This document shows, in pieces, positions 1 through 9,659 of a stretch of 64,000 bases of DNA. Where the stretch lies: positions 1,338,854,915 to 1,338,918,914 of the forward strand of contig OY856409.1 in assembly GCA_963693085.1 (NCBI GenBank), in the 5' to 3' direction. This DNA is from Alisma plantago-aquatica (lineage: Eukaryota; Streptophyta; Magnoliopsida; Alismatales; Alismataceae). Numbering within the stretch: position 1 is the stretch's first letter; the number at the start of each line of letters is the position of its first letter. A program made the translations under genes and the position numbers. The notes beneath the pieces were generated by a model that was given only the letters and a program-made list of their open reading frames with translations, was not told where the DNA came from and made no database searches.

Positions 1-67
1 TCATATAAAAGAGAAGGCATTGTAAACACTTTTACTCACTTCATACAGTTCCGCTCATTATTTTATA

Positions 68-80
68 TGGTATCAAGAGC
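68..80 (+). other. Primer-binding site of copia element F
   Basis: TGGTATCAAGAGC resembles the complement of the 3' end of plant initiator tRNA-Met (usual form TGGTATCAGAGC), with one extra A. It follows the presumed LTR end and precedes the leader, as in Ty1/copia elements. Confidence 0.75.
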
Positions 81-580
81 GGTACAATTCCCCTATTCCT
101 TCCCACCTTAAGTGCCACATGCCCTACCCCCCTCTTCATCTTTCAGCCCTCCCCGCGTTGTTGCCACCCTTCCCTCCTCCCTTTCCCTCTCCACCCCTCC
201 TCCTTCTCCACCCCACTACCCTACCCTCCTCATCTTCCCCTCTCCCTTTCCCATTGCCACCGTTCACCCCCCCCCCCACGTCGACGTTGCCACTGCCCAA
301 GCTGTTGTCGTTGCCCGCCATCCCTATCGATGCCCCTCACCTCCTCTTCCACCTATCCACCACCACCAACAACCCTTCCCTACTGCTAACCACACCATAA
401 TCTCCACCATCTAGCCTCCTTCTAATTCCATTCTCCTATTCTGAACTTCTTCACGTCTCTGGGCACTTCTTCAAAATAGCATGTTGAGCGTCTAAAAGGA
501 TCTTCGGCTACTTACTGCTAGCGCCTCATGGTGGATTACTGATTATCTCCATGATGGCATAGTTCTTCTACCAACTTGTC

Positions 581-702
581 TTCCCCATAGTGGGTTTTCT
601 ACAATCTGATGTGTCAGATCCACTGTTGTCCTCTGTTTCCCCATAGCAGGTTTTCTACGATCCGATGTGTCAGATCCACTGTTGTCATATGTTGGCCCAT
701 AG
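581..702 (+). repeat. 56-bp tandem repeat in the F leader (2 copies plus a partial third)
   Basis: The unit begins CCCCATAG and includes GATGTGTCAGATCCACTGTT. Copies start near 581, 637 and 693, so the period is 56. The third is cut short. It lies in the untranslated leader upstream of gag. Confidence 0.8.
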
Positions 703-729
703 CGGGTTTCTTTGAATCTATTGATCTCA

Positions 730-812
730 GGCCTCTTACGATTATTGCTCCTACTTTTGTGTTCTTCCCAGGCCTATTAAGATTGTTGCTCCTACTTTTG
801 TGCTCTTCTCTG
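730..812 (+). repeat. 41-bp tandem duplication just upstream of gag
   Basis: Two diverged copies containing TTGCTCCTACTTTTGTG start at 730 and 771. They directly follow the 56-bp repeat, so the leader grew by at least two separate duplications. Confidence 0.75.
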
Positions 813-835
813 CCTCTGCTCTAGATATATGTGTC

Positions 836-1038
836 ATGGCAACTACTGAGCTTCCCCGTTCTCTATATGTCACCATAATAAAACTTGGTGGCTCTGACTA
901 TCACCTCTGGTCGGCATCCTTCATTTTGTTTGTGAAAGCGCAAGGTTGCTACTCTCATATCACAATCGACCCTCTACCTGCTCCTGATGCCTTAGTGGAT
1001 GAAAAAACCGAGCAAGCTTATGTACAATGGAGTAAATA
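836..1038 (+). pseudogene. Copia gag, N-terminal part, interrupted by element G
   Basis: The ATG at 836 opens a frame with the usual plant copia Gag start: a short acidic/polar leader, then a leucine-glycine-rich stretch and a YHLWSASF-type motif (aromatic residues around a tryptophan) of the N-terminal Gag domain. About 68 codons are present before the frame runs into element G at 1039. The continuation lies at 7185-7450. Removing G and one 5-bp target copy puts the two halves back in one frame, which identifies this as one gag split by insertion. Gag would form the particle that packages element RNA in the cytoplasm. The copy cannot work as it stands. Confidence 0.85.
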
Positions 1039-1089
1039 TGTAACACCCCAACTTTCATATCACATGATCGGAAGCATTTTACTCAATGT

Positions 1090-2340
1090 GGGTGTCACAA
1101 TATGTTAATCATGCAATTAAAGTAAATGAAACAATTGCATTGATTTAAAATTTATTCATACATAGTTTTTTACTACATAATGCTCTTCTATGAAATCTTG
1201 TTTACTTGGTGACATGACTAAACATGAAGTAAATGTTGTCTAAATCTCTAAATCATCTAGGAAAATGACACCCCACCAAGAAAAGCTTGAAGATCTCCTA
1301 GTCTTTATTTCCCTTTTTGTCCTTCACTTGCTTCAAGTCTTGCCCCCAGCCATGCAAAATAAACATCACATCAGTAAGTAGTATTTGACACTTTATAGGA
1401 CATGAAAGTAAATATAACTTGACCTAATAACATTGACATGAAATAACTTGATATAAACTTGAACATTGGTTTTCTTAAGCATTCATGATTCATTAATGAC
1501 ATGAAGAATTGAACAGTAAGTATATGCATCCCTCTATAAACCCCACTTAGGATCACATGATTTCTTGTAAAGCCCTTGATGCTAGGAAAGCCCTTGATGA
1601 CCCCTTGAGGTCCGTGATTCGGGAGCATATAAAAACTAATTCAATTCCATTTATCTTAACATTAACTTGAACACTAAAATTAACATTATCATGATCCTTA
1701 AACTTTAACATGATGAGATTTGTCCCCTTGAACCATAATGGGATTTCTCCCGCATAAATCATAATAGATTCTCCTTCTTGACCATGATTCTTAATTCATA
1801 ATTAGTAATTATAATAAGGGTTTTACCATAGACTATAAGTAATCAATCAATCACTCAATGATAAGTATACATGATGTATTCTTTGGGAAAGCATTTTATA
1901 ATTGATAAAGCATACTAAAGTGCATAATCATAAATAACATGCATTAAACCAAATTACTTGTGCCAAACATGCATGGTCCTCTTACCTAGAGTAGGTCACC
2001 TTAAGGTCAAGTCCATTTACTTGATTGAGCCTCTAATCACCAGTAATTTGGTTAAAATCATAATATGTTCATGAGTTTATAACTCTTAAACGCTAAGCAT
2101 GATCTTTGAATTTTTGAAGAGGTTTAATGTGGAAAACATTGTTTGAAAACATTACCAGTTGATAGCGAATTAGAAGAGCTTTCCTAGAATATATTTTTTC
2201 ATATTTTTCAGAGGTTGTATGCAAAAGTTATGAATTTTTGCATTGTGGACCAATCAGAAGCCAAGAAAATTATACGGTGACAGTCATTTAAATCAAACAT
2301 ACGTAAATAGTGAACAGAAAGATTGAAAAACCATGGATAT
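1090..2340. other. Non-coding part of element G left of the hAT
   Basis: AT-rich sequence with no coding signal. It contains short reiterated pieces around 1690-1790, such as variants of GGGATTTCTCC and GATTCTCC next to CATGA/CATAA words. I see no gene here. Confidence 0.6.
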
Positions 2341-2348
2341 GTGTTACA
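2341..2348. repeat. Candidate left target duplication of the hAT
   Basis: GTGTTACA here and GTGTGACA at 6626-6633 match at 7 of 8 bases. hAT elements make 8-bp duplications. The pair is only suggestive because the right terminus is not recognisable. Confidence 0.35.
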
Positions 2349-2350
2349 TT

Positions 2351-2366
2351 TAGGGGTGGCAAAAAG
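2351..2366 (-). repeat. hAT terminal inverted repeat (transposase 3' side)
   Basis: TAGGGGTGGCAAAAAG matches the consensus hAT terminus (C/T)AGGGGTGGCAA. No partner is recognisable near 6600-6640. Confidence 0.65.
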
Positions 2367-2584
2367 TGACCACCCGTGTCCATAGCAAGACACCCAAACC
2401 GCTCCGTCCACATTTTATAGTATTGGATCCCCGCACCATTCAAACGGGTGATATGGATTATAAAGGACGGGTCCCTATGGTACTCTCATTTTAGATCCAT
2501 CCCGCTCCGGACATGCAGCTGTTAATTATTATCAAGTCCAGAAAATTGCACTAAATTTTCTGTATTTTATACAGTAACCCAGAA

Positions 2585-2745
2585 ATAATTTATTTACCCC
2601 AGAAATTGTAGCAAAGACCCTATATTTGACATATTATCTTCAAATAAGATACGTTAGGCCCTATATTTACCTCAGAAATCGTAGCACAGACCATGTATTT
2701 AACATATTAGCCTCAAGGAAGAGACGTTTGGTCTAAAAACAAACT
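2585..2745. repeat. Diverged tandem duplication, about 76-bp unit
   Basis: Two copies share ACC(C/T)CAGAAAT(T/C)GTAGCA, a middle with GACATATTA or AACATATTA, and an AGA(T/G)ACGTT end. They lie in the non-coding 3' part of the hAT. Confidence 0.6.
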
Positions 2746-2863
2746 TGTACTAGGAATTGCACAAAACCCCTGCACTTTATACTTAACTCGAAAATGATTC
2801 ATTTTATATAGAAAAGTTTTCACGTCAAGCCATTTTGCTCCAAGAACATTGCACAAACTTTAA

Positions 2864-3103
2864 TGAATCATTTCCAACAACAAATCCAGATCGACAGAAG
2901 TATCAAATTATAAATGTTTCACCACATTCATATTATGACTCAAAACAACTGCAATCGGGTATACAATTATTCATATTTAATTGCATGAATCATTTCCAAC
3001 AACTCCAGATCGACCGAAGTATCAAATTACAAATGTTTCACCACATTCAGATTACGATTCAAATAACTACAATCTGATATACAACCATTCTTATTTAGCT
3101 GCA
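2864..3103. repeat. About 120-bp tandem duplication in the hAT 3' region
   Basis: The copies begin TGAATCATTTCCAACAA at 2864 and 2986 and continue in parallel through AAATGTTTCACCACATTC to TTTA(A/G)(T/C)TGCA. They differ by scattered substitutions and a small indel, so the duplication is not recent. Confidence 0.9.
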
Positions 3104-3697
3104 CAATACATATAGTTTTACTGCTGACGAAAAAATGTTGCACAAGAACTCAAGTTCAAATTCACACAGTTGTTCAACTTCAGCCTCCAGTAATGGTGTC
3201 TATAACTTGAGTACAGCAGATTCACATAGCCACTCACTTTTTCCAATATGCCCCACCTAAAACAAATCAATAAGATGAAAACAACAAATCAATAAGATAA
3301 CAAAATATAGCCCTAAGAAAAAACACATCAAATAAGGATGCATGCCTTAAATTTCCGAAACTAATTCTTAATGCATAAACAAAGGCATAATAGATGCCTT
3401 CACTAAGTGAGCTAAATAAATTTTGTGAAGAAAAAGCCAACCAAAACTAAATACTACCCAAATTTACTGCTGCATTTTCAACCCATGTGCCTGAAACAAA
3501 CACAACAGGCACATACAAACATCACAAAAGATTGAAGCAGTTTACCTTCATCCAGAAACCTTCACAGAAAACTTCTACTGTGTGTGAACACTTTCTGAAA
3601 ATAAGATATTAAACTGAGAATAATAAGATATCAATGGAAAAACGTTTACTATGTGCAACAAAATACATGGAAAAAGAATAAAAAAATCAATGAGACT

Positions 3698-3743
3698 AAG
3701 AATTAGACGTGTTACCATCTAAGAATTAGACGTGTTACCATCT
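3698..3743. repeat. 23-bp perfect tandem duplication at the transposase stop codon
   Basis: The unit at 3698-3720 is repeated exactly at 3721-3743. On the minus strand the inner copy encodes the last residues, and the stop (3719-3721) falls at the junction. The second copy is therefore 3' UTR. Confidence 0.95.
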
Positions 3744-5917
3744 TCTTCAACTTCTTCATCCTCCAAAAAACTATCTATATAAGATTAAATGCACAATTAT
3801 CAATTAAGAGAATCTATTTAAATAATAAATCACTCCAGCTAGATAAGATCAAATGGAATACTATATACTACCTTGCATTTGGTTATTTCTTAGCCAGCTT
3901 TGGGTGCACATCAGAGCTTCCACTGTAGTGGGGTGGAGTCTACTGCGATGTGGATCAATTACCCTCCCTGACATACTGAATGATGACTCTGAGGCCACAG
4001 TGGAGACTGGTACGGCTAAAAGATCCTTAACAATGGATTTTAGGATAGGATGAACATCACCATTCATCTTCCACCACATTAGTATATCAAAATCTGAAGA
4101 TTGAGGCAATATATCAATTTCCAAGTACTTATCAAGTTCAGTTTTGAAGTAGCTTGAGTTTCTCCTTTGCCTCTTCACAAAGGCCTCAAAGTCTAGCAAA
4201 TCATCATCAATGTCCTCTTGAGAGGAAACCAGTGGACTTGAAGATGGCCAGTCACTGTCCAATTCATCTTGAGTCTTTGCTCTATCTTTATAGTCATTCA
4301 GCAGATCAATACAGGCATCACGAACATTTTTAATGTGGTCTGCAGCCTTATCTCCATATATGATGTCAAAATAATACTCAACCATCTTCATTTTATATCT
4401 TGGGTCAAGTACAGCAGCAACTCCCATTGGAATGTAAATGTTATCCCAATATTTATGGAACTTCTCCAACATATTTTTAGCCATTCCCACGATTACCTGA
4501 TTTGGGGATTTTTGCCAATTTTCTAAAGACACTATGATTTGACAAAGTTTAGGAAAACACAAATTGGCAGTCGGATAACTTGTCCCAGAAAACACCTCTG
4601 TAACTTTGTAGTAGATCTTCAATTTCTCACAAACTTCTAAACAGAACTGCCAATCTGAATCAGTTGGTATCGCCTTGTAGTTTTTATCTCGTTGCCTTAA
4701 TACAGTAAACACATCTTTATACATAATTGCAGTCCTAAGCATTAAGTAGGTAGAATTCCACCTAGTTTGGCAATCTAACGACAATTTCTTTGAAATGGGC
4801 ATTTTCAATTGCCTCGTAGTTTCCTCAAACCTTTCTACTCTCTTTGGAGTTGCATTCCAGTATGCAACATTGTCTCTTATCTTTTCAATTCCATCTTTGA
4901 TTACTATTAAACCATCTTTCACAATAAGATTTAATATATGTGCAGTACATCTCATGTGCAAAAATCTACCACCCAAAATTGTGGAATTTGGGTACAATTT
5001 CTCTTTGACTAAGGTAATCATCAGATTGTTTGTGGAGCAGTTGTCAACAGTGATACATGACAATCTTGTATCAATCTTCAGCTAGTCATACAATTCATCA
5101 AAACATCACATAGCACATCACTTGTATGTGGACAAGGGACGTAGGCAAACCTAAACACGCAAGTGTAGATTATAAAGATAGGTAAAAGGAAGGAAATGAT
5201 ATCGTGTATTCATCTAACATTTAGATTGTAAAGAGAATACCTTAGTATTTGGCTCCTTAAAGACCAAGAGGAGTCAACATGATGTGCAGTAATAACCATG
5301 TATCCCCGCATTTGATAATTTGATGACCACATATCAATTGTCACAGCTACTCGAGAATCACAATTTCTTAAGAACTCCATTGCCTTCTTCTTCTCACCAC
5401 CATATAACTTCAGAATATCACTCTTGATGGAATTCCTTGTTGGGCAGTTAAACAAAGGTTGGATAACATTAAGCATCTTTCGAAATCCAATGTGTTCTAC
5501 CATGTTTAAAGGGTAGTCATGCAAAAGGATCATATCCACGACTGCCTTTCTTCCACTTTCCTGGTTGAATGCAAGTTTAAGTGCCTCTCTTGTGCATATT
5601 GCTCTCCTAAGACTATCTCCATTCAAAGCCTGACATCTCAAATTCTTATGATCATGAAGATGAGATGTCCCATGCTTGGGATTTGCTCCGTACACTTTAT
5701 GGCAATATATACATTCTACTTTCCAACGTCCTTCCACCTTCTTCCTCTTATAATAGTTCCAAATCTTGCTCCTAAGTACCTTCTCGTGGTACTTAGATTG
5801 ATAGAGACTTTGCCACAGCCTAGCAGAGGCATCGAGCCCACTCATGGACTCAAGCGTGGTCTCAAGCTCTAGTTCCACCTTGCCATGGCCAAACACAGCT
5901 GTAGAGATCGACTTCAT
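3719..5917 (-). pseudogene. hAT transposase, three exons, one frameshift and one stop
   Basis: Exon 1 runs 5917-5241, exon 2 5150-3872 and exon 3 3774-3719. Both introns (5240-5151, 90 bp; 3871-3775, 97 bp) have GT...AG ends and join in phase. Exon 1 has a BED-type zinc finger (C69, C72, H90, C95) for DNA binding, then a TIDMWSS motif with Asp195, likely the first catalytic aspartate of the RNase H-like core. Exon 2 has ITVDNCSTNN (second aspartate) and a well-kept hATC dimerisation region with WWKMN, LAVPVSTVASESSFS and LHPTTVEALMCTQ. Exon 3 encodes a short acidic tail. The exons total 2012 bases, one short of a multiple of three. The frame slips near 5092 and a TAG sits at 5082-5084 where a tryptophan is usual. 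The product would have cut and joined element ends in the nucleus. This copy is inactive. Length, near 670 codons, is normal. Confidence 0.9.
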
Positions 5918-6625
5918 AGAAAACTCAATGAACGAGGTACGAAGATAAGTCGGGAATCATTGTGAGGTCAATCTGAGTGTGTCGGCTTCATCGCGTAAAG
6001 AAAAGAAGGATGTAAGGCGTTAGTAATGCATTGGCGGTGATTCCAGTTGCAGGTCACGAGCCTGCTAGACAGAAATCTGGAGAAACAAGGAGGGAAGGTG
6101 TAAAATGGTCGGAAACAAAAGAGAGGACTCCGAGGAGGGGTTCAATTGCCTAGAAGGAAATGGATGAGGAAAGGACGAGGCCAAGGTCTCCAGCGACCAA
6201 AATCGAGTAGGTTCTGTAGTCTCCGAGTTCTGGTGGTTCAATCAAAAGAGGAGGAGAAGAAGGTGAAGGTCGGCGGCCGTTCCTAGTCCCTTAAATGGGA
6301 AGGAGTTGTGTAGGGGCGTATGTGAGTCTGAGGCAGAGGGAATTCTAGCCCTAATTGGGCGTTTCCTTAAATGACTATGGGAGAGGATGAGTAACAGCTT
6401 GCTCGGTTCAGGAGAATGAGACGGACACAATGGTGAATAAAATTCGTGAAAACGGATGAGTAATAAGGGAGACGAGACTGAGGAGGCGATGTTAACTGTT
6501 CATAGACTAGCGAGATGGACGGAGGTAAATGACAACGTCCGGACCGTCGGATCGAAGAAAAAAAAAAAGAAACAGCAGATGTGAGCCGTCCGACCGCGCG
6601 CAAGAAGGGGAGCGAGTCAAGTAAC
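5918..6625 (-). other. Presumed 5' region of the hAT (promoter/UTR)
   Basis: This non-coding stretch upstream of the transposase start is more GC- and purine-rich than its surroundings and includes a poly-A run near 6557. No TATA box or matching terminal repeat is evident. Confidence 0.4.
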
Positions 6626-6909
6626 GTGTGACAGTCCGAAAAATCTGCACTTTGGTCAAAACTATATGCCAACTTGTTTAATTCATTTGGAGGGTCAAAC
6701 GTTGTCAAAATGCTACCAAATTTGGACCATGTCCAATAAATGGTCTAGATTCTTGCTATGCCCTTAGATTTTCATTTTTTCCATTATATGTCCATTAATA
6801 CATTAAAAACCATTATCTTGAATTATGTACATAAAATTTGAAATGAAAAGTAATATCTCATCATACTTGTTCCCTTTGACTCCAAAATGAGATGATTAAT
6901 GAATATCCT

Positions 6910-6985
6910 ATTTTCAAGATCTCTTTTTATGCCTTTATGGGAATATTATTTTCAAGATCTCTTTTTATGCCTTTATGGGAATATT
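6910..6985. repeat. 38-bp perfect tandem duplication in element G
   Basis: The unit starting ATTTTCAAGATCTC at 6910-6947 is repeated exactly at 6948-6985. It lies near the right end of G, in sequence without coding signal. Confidence 0.95.
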
Positions 6986-7184
6986 ACCTTGGAGGAGAGA
7001 GAAAAGTGAAAAGACATGTATTCAACATATTAAGTTAATGCATATAAGAAAAAAACTCTTTTGAGCCTCATATTACTTCCTCACTTTATTTTTCAAGGTC
7101 TTTTACATGAAAACCCCCAACTACTGTTATTTAATAAAGCCCCATTATAAGTTTTAGATTATCTTTAAAAGTTGGGATGTGACA

Positions 7185-7450
7185 AAAATTGACTCATGTG
7201 TTATGTCTTGGATAGTTAATAGCATTGAGCCATGGATCATTCAGTCCCTACTTTGCCTTCATGTTGCCAAGGCTATGTGGGATCAACTGTCTCATGTCTA
7301 CCCCCATCAACAAAATCTCAAAAAAATCTTTAAGATTTTCAAGAACTTGGACAAGAAGGAAAATTTTTTTGTAACACCTCTATTGAAGATTAGTATAACC
7401 AGTGCTCTGCCCTTTGCAACGAATATGAAGTTTACATATATTTAATTAAA
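7185..7450 (+). pseudogene. Copia gag of element F, continuation after the insertion
   Basis: The frame continues the gag interrupted at 1038. A VMSWIVNSIEP motif is followed by the AMWDQLSHVY type of sequence seen in the UBN2-like Gag core of plant copia elements, then a helix with repeated lysines. Near 7370 the homologous frame shifts, because the YNQCSALCNEYE-like match continues in another frame with a TAG inside it. After about 7450 I no longer recognise Gag. The usual zinc knuckle, protease and polymerase are absent, so the rest of F is deleted or pushed out of view by element A. Confidence 0.75.
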
Positions 7451-7840
7451 GATAGTAGATGGGGACCTACCTTGATTAATGGCACAATCTGACTAAATCG
7501 ATGGCCTAGATTCATCTGAATCTCAGCGTGCTCACTGACTCATAGTCCTCCTTGTTGAGATGTCATTCAATGATGGGTCCACCTTAGATCTGCTTTGTCA
7601 GTCTAACAATTATCATTCTACCTCCGCTTACTCGTGCTTCCCGCTGAGGTGGCACCTCAAGACTGGACCAGCTGGCATCACGTCAGCTCCTTAGCGGCAT
7701 CCCCCTCCTTACCTACTCGCAAGACATCTCATCTGAATAGGTCCTAGATAAAATTGTGGTTAGAGTTGGTGGGTGTAGTGATCCTGATCTCAGCGTGTTG
7801 AAGATGTGACCACCTTCATGGGATAGCCCCGCACTAGATC
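7451..7840. other. Unassigned stretch between copia gag and element A
   Basis: About 390 bases are more GC-rich than their surroundings, with two related phrases around ATCTCAGCGTG (7520s and 7790s). No coding frame or terminal repeat is recognised. It may be diverged F sequence or another fragment. Confidence 0.4.
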
Positions 7841-8410
7841 TATAAGACCCCTAACCTTGCTTAAATGCTTGAATATGCTTAATTATCATAATTGTCTGAT
7901 TATAACCTTAAAAAAATCATATGAGGTTCTTTGGTATCATGTGAAAAGCTTAAGTTTCAAGTTTGGTCCAATTTGGACATTGTTTGTGCAAGTTATGTGA
8001 TTTTATGCACATTTTGGAATTTTCTACAATTTAATGAAATATGAGGTTTTACTTGTAATTTGTCACATACATTATGTTCTTTATATGTTTCCTTATCATA
8101 CTTGAGCTGTTTGAGCCATGGGATGCTTTGTTGAGCCTTGGCTTGATGGTGTTTCTCTTCAATGATGAATTAGGGTTTACCCCTTCATGGATGAGCTACC
8201 TTTAGGAGCAGTCAAACAGTGGTGCCCCTATTTGGTTGACAACCTATGGTCATCCTAGAAGGCCTTAGTTCAATGGTATTTTTTCTGGTTTGGTTCACTT
8301 GGATCGGTGGTCCACTTAAAGAAGGATCAAATGATGGTTCCTCACTTAGTAAGTTAGGGTTTGGACAAACGATGGTTTCCCATGCATAACAACCGATGGC
8401 AACCCTGGGA
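7841..8410 (+). repeat. A 5' LTR, segment 1
   Basis: Collinear with 59432-60022. It includes the phrase CAAGTTATG and several variants of CAACCTATGGT/AACCGATGG near its right end, part of A's motif array. It is cut by B after CCCTGGGA. Confidence 0.85.
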
Positions 8411-9659
8411 TGTAACATCCCTGACCTGGGTTATGGACTAACCCTAGGTGTTTTGCTTAAATATGTGATTAAGTGCTTGTGGTTATCTTTTGATATGTGA
8501 TTAAAGCTTCTGAGGAACATATATTTCTATTTCTGTCCTTTTTGAACAATGTTGTAATATTGTTTTGTTAAATATGGACTTATGTGCAAATTACCCAATT
8601 AGAGGGGTTAACTTGCAAATTGCACATGTTTATATGTTCTTATGGTGTTGATACATCATAATAATGAATATGATGTAGTAATATGGATTCTCCAAGCTTG
8701 GACATCAAGATATAGCATGTAAAGCAATCCTTGTGCTTTAAAACCTAATTTTGGTGTAAAGTGCAATTTACCCAAAACATAGGGTGAAACATGTAAAATA
8801 TACCTTCTAGAGTATCTTTCATGTCTCTTGACATCAGGTGGAGCAAAGATGATGAGGAGGGTGCCTCATCATAATGTTTGAATAAGAAAGATAATCTTTA
8901 TATCTAAATAACCAAGTTTTATGCAAAATGACCCTTTTATATGTACAACTTAGTAAGGTGTTTGGCTTCTTTTCCTCTAAACCTTAGATAAGGGAGGAGT
9001 TTTTCTTAAGTGAAGAAGGGAGAGACGTGTCTAAGGAGGGGAGAAGGACATATTTGAGAAATAAGGAAATAATTGTCTTTGCCTTGAAAATATACCCAAA
9101 ATATATAAGTACATTCTTTTTACAAAGCAAGGGATTGTTTCCCTTCATTCCTCTTCTTATCTCTTTGCTTTGGCCAACTAAGGAGGAGCTCAGGAGCATA
9201 GGAGAACGTCCAAGACTGAATTGGGTAAGTTTTGATTGCCATCTAGCTCGAATTCATGGAGGAAATCTTGTTATGATGTTGGTTTAATAGTCTTCCTTAC
9301 ATAACTCTTCTTTCTAGCCATCATCTCCATCCATATCTTGAGGAACGGACCTTGGACAACATGTGGAGCTCAATACACCTTTAAATCTACGAACCTTGGA
9401 GCTCTAGATCTGATCCTAAGGCGGGTTTTATAACTCTAACCCTTTAAGTTTTGTTATGCATCTTCTTTCTATGAAAATGTAGCTTAATCTCCTTCCTTAG
9501 ACACTTCTATGTGTTCTTGCTACCAAAACTGTGAAGAACAGTCCATGTTCTTGAGGTAGAAGAAGGTGGAATTATTTCCAAAGTTCATCCTAATCTTACT
9601 TTATCATACGGTCCTCCACCTCTTGCCCAAACGGTTTGTAAAACCGTTTGGAAGCAAAC
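8411..9659 (+). repeat. B 5' LTR, part left of element C
   Basis: Matches 26997-28245 in the 3' LTR with few differences. It holds the candidate promoter and the first AAACGG palindrome. C inserted at CAAAC (9655-9659). Confidence 0.92.
9102..9108 (+). promoter_or_regulatory. Candidate TATA box of B, 5' LTR
   Basis: TATATAA is followed by pyrimidine-rich sequence. The same box is kept at 27688-27694 in the 3' LTR. If it is used, transcription would start around 9130 and most of the LTR would be transcribed leader. Confidence 0.4.

Larger units (their letters stand above)
1..1038 (+). mobile_element. Ty1/copia element F, left fragment (LTR end, leader, start of gag)
   Basis: The window opens inside a copia element. 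An LTR end lies somewhere near 45-58, followed by a tRNA-Met-type primer site and a long pyrimidine-rich leader (about 85-430) that gives only proline-rich low-complexity frames. Short tandem duplications follow, then gag starts at 836. Gag is cut at 1038 by element G and resumes at 7185. The rest of the polyprotein is not in the window. The exact LTR end and the left end of the element cannot be seen. Confidence 0.8.
2349..6625 (-). mobile_element. hAT-superfamily DNA transposon inserted in element G
   Basis: A transposase gene on the minus strand lies between a good hAT terminus at about 2351 (TAGGGGTGGCAAAAAG) and a weak right boundary near 6625. Subterminal sequence at 2360-2510 has repeated CACCCG/CGGGT words, as hAT subterminal regions often do. 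The right end has no matching inverted terminus, so it may be deleted or diverged. The 8-bp flanking pair (7/8) is the only boundary evidence on that side. Region 5918-6625 would be the promoter and 5' UTR. Region 2520-3700 is the 3' flank, filled with tandem duplications. Confidence 0.7.
1039..7184. mobile_element. Element G: solo-LTR-like insertion in copia gag, itself carrying a hAT
   Basis: G starts TGTAACACCCCAACTTT and ends AAAGTTGGGATGTGACA, near-inverted termini of the TG...CA type usual for plant gypsy LTRs. Flanks are AAATA (1034-1038) and AAAAT (7185-7189), a degraded 5-bp target duplication. Removing G and one copy restores the gag frame exactly. No gag, protease or polymerase is seen outside the nested hAT, so roughly 1.9 kb of its own sequence is best read as a solo LTR. 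A phrase near 2220 reading GCAAAAGTTATG resembles one in the other LTRs but on the opposite strand, hinting at minus orientation. A non-coding DNA transposon is less likely given the 5-bp duplication. Confidence 0.65.

Noticed and set aside
112..414. Overlapping proline/serine-rich open frames near the left edge
   Set aside because: They come from the pyrimidine-rich copia leader, read open in several frames and have no domain. The gag ATG lies downstream.
1039..7184. Element G as a Mutator-like or other TIR transposon
   Set aside because: The 5-bp spacing needed to restore the gag frame and the TG...CA ends fit an LTR better. No 9-bp duplication is seen.
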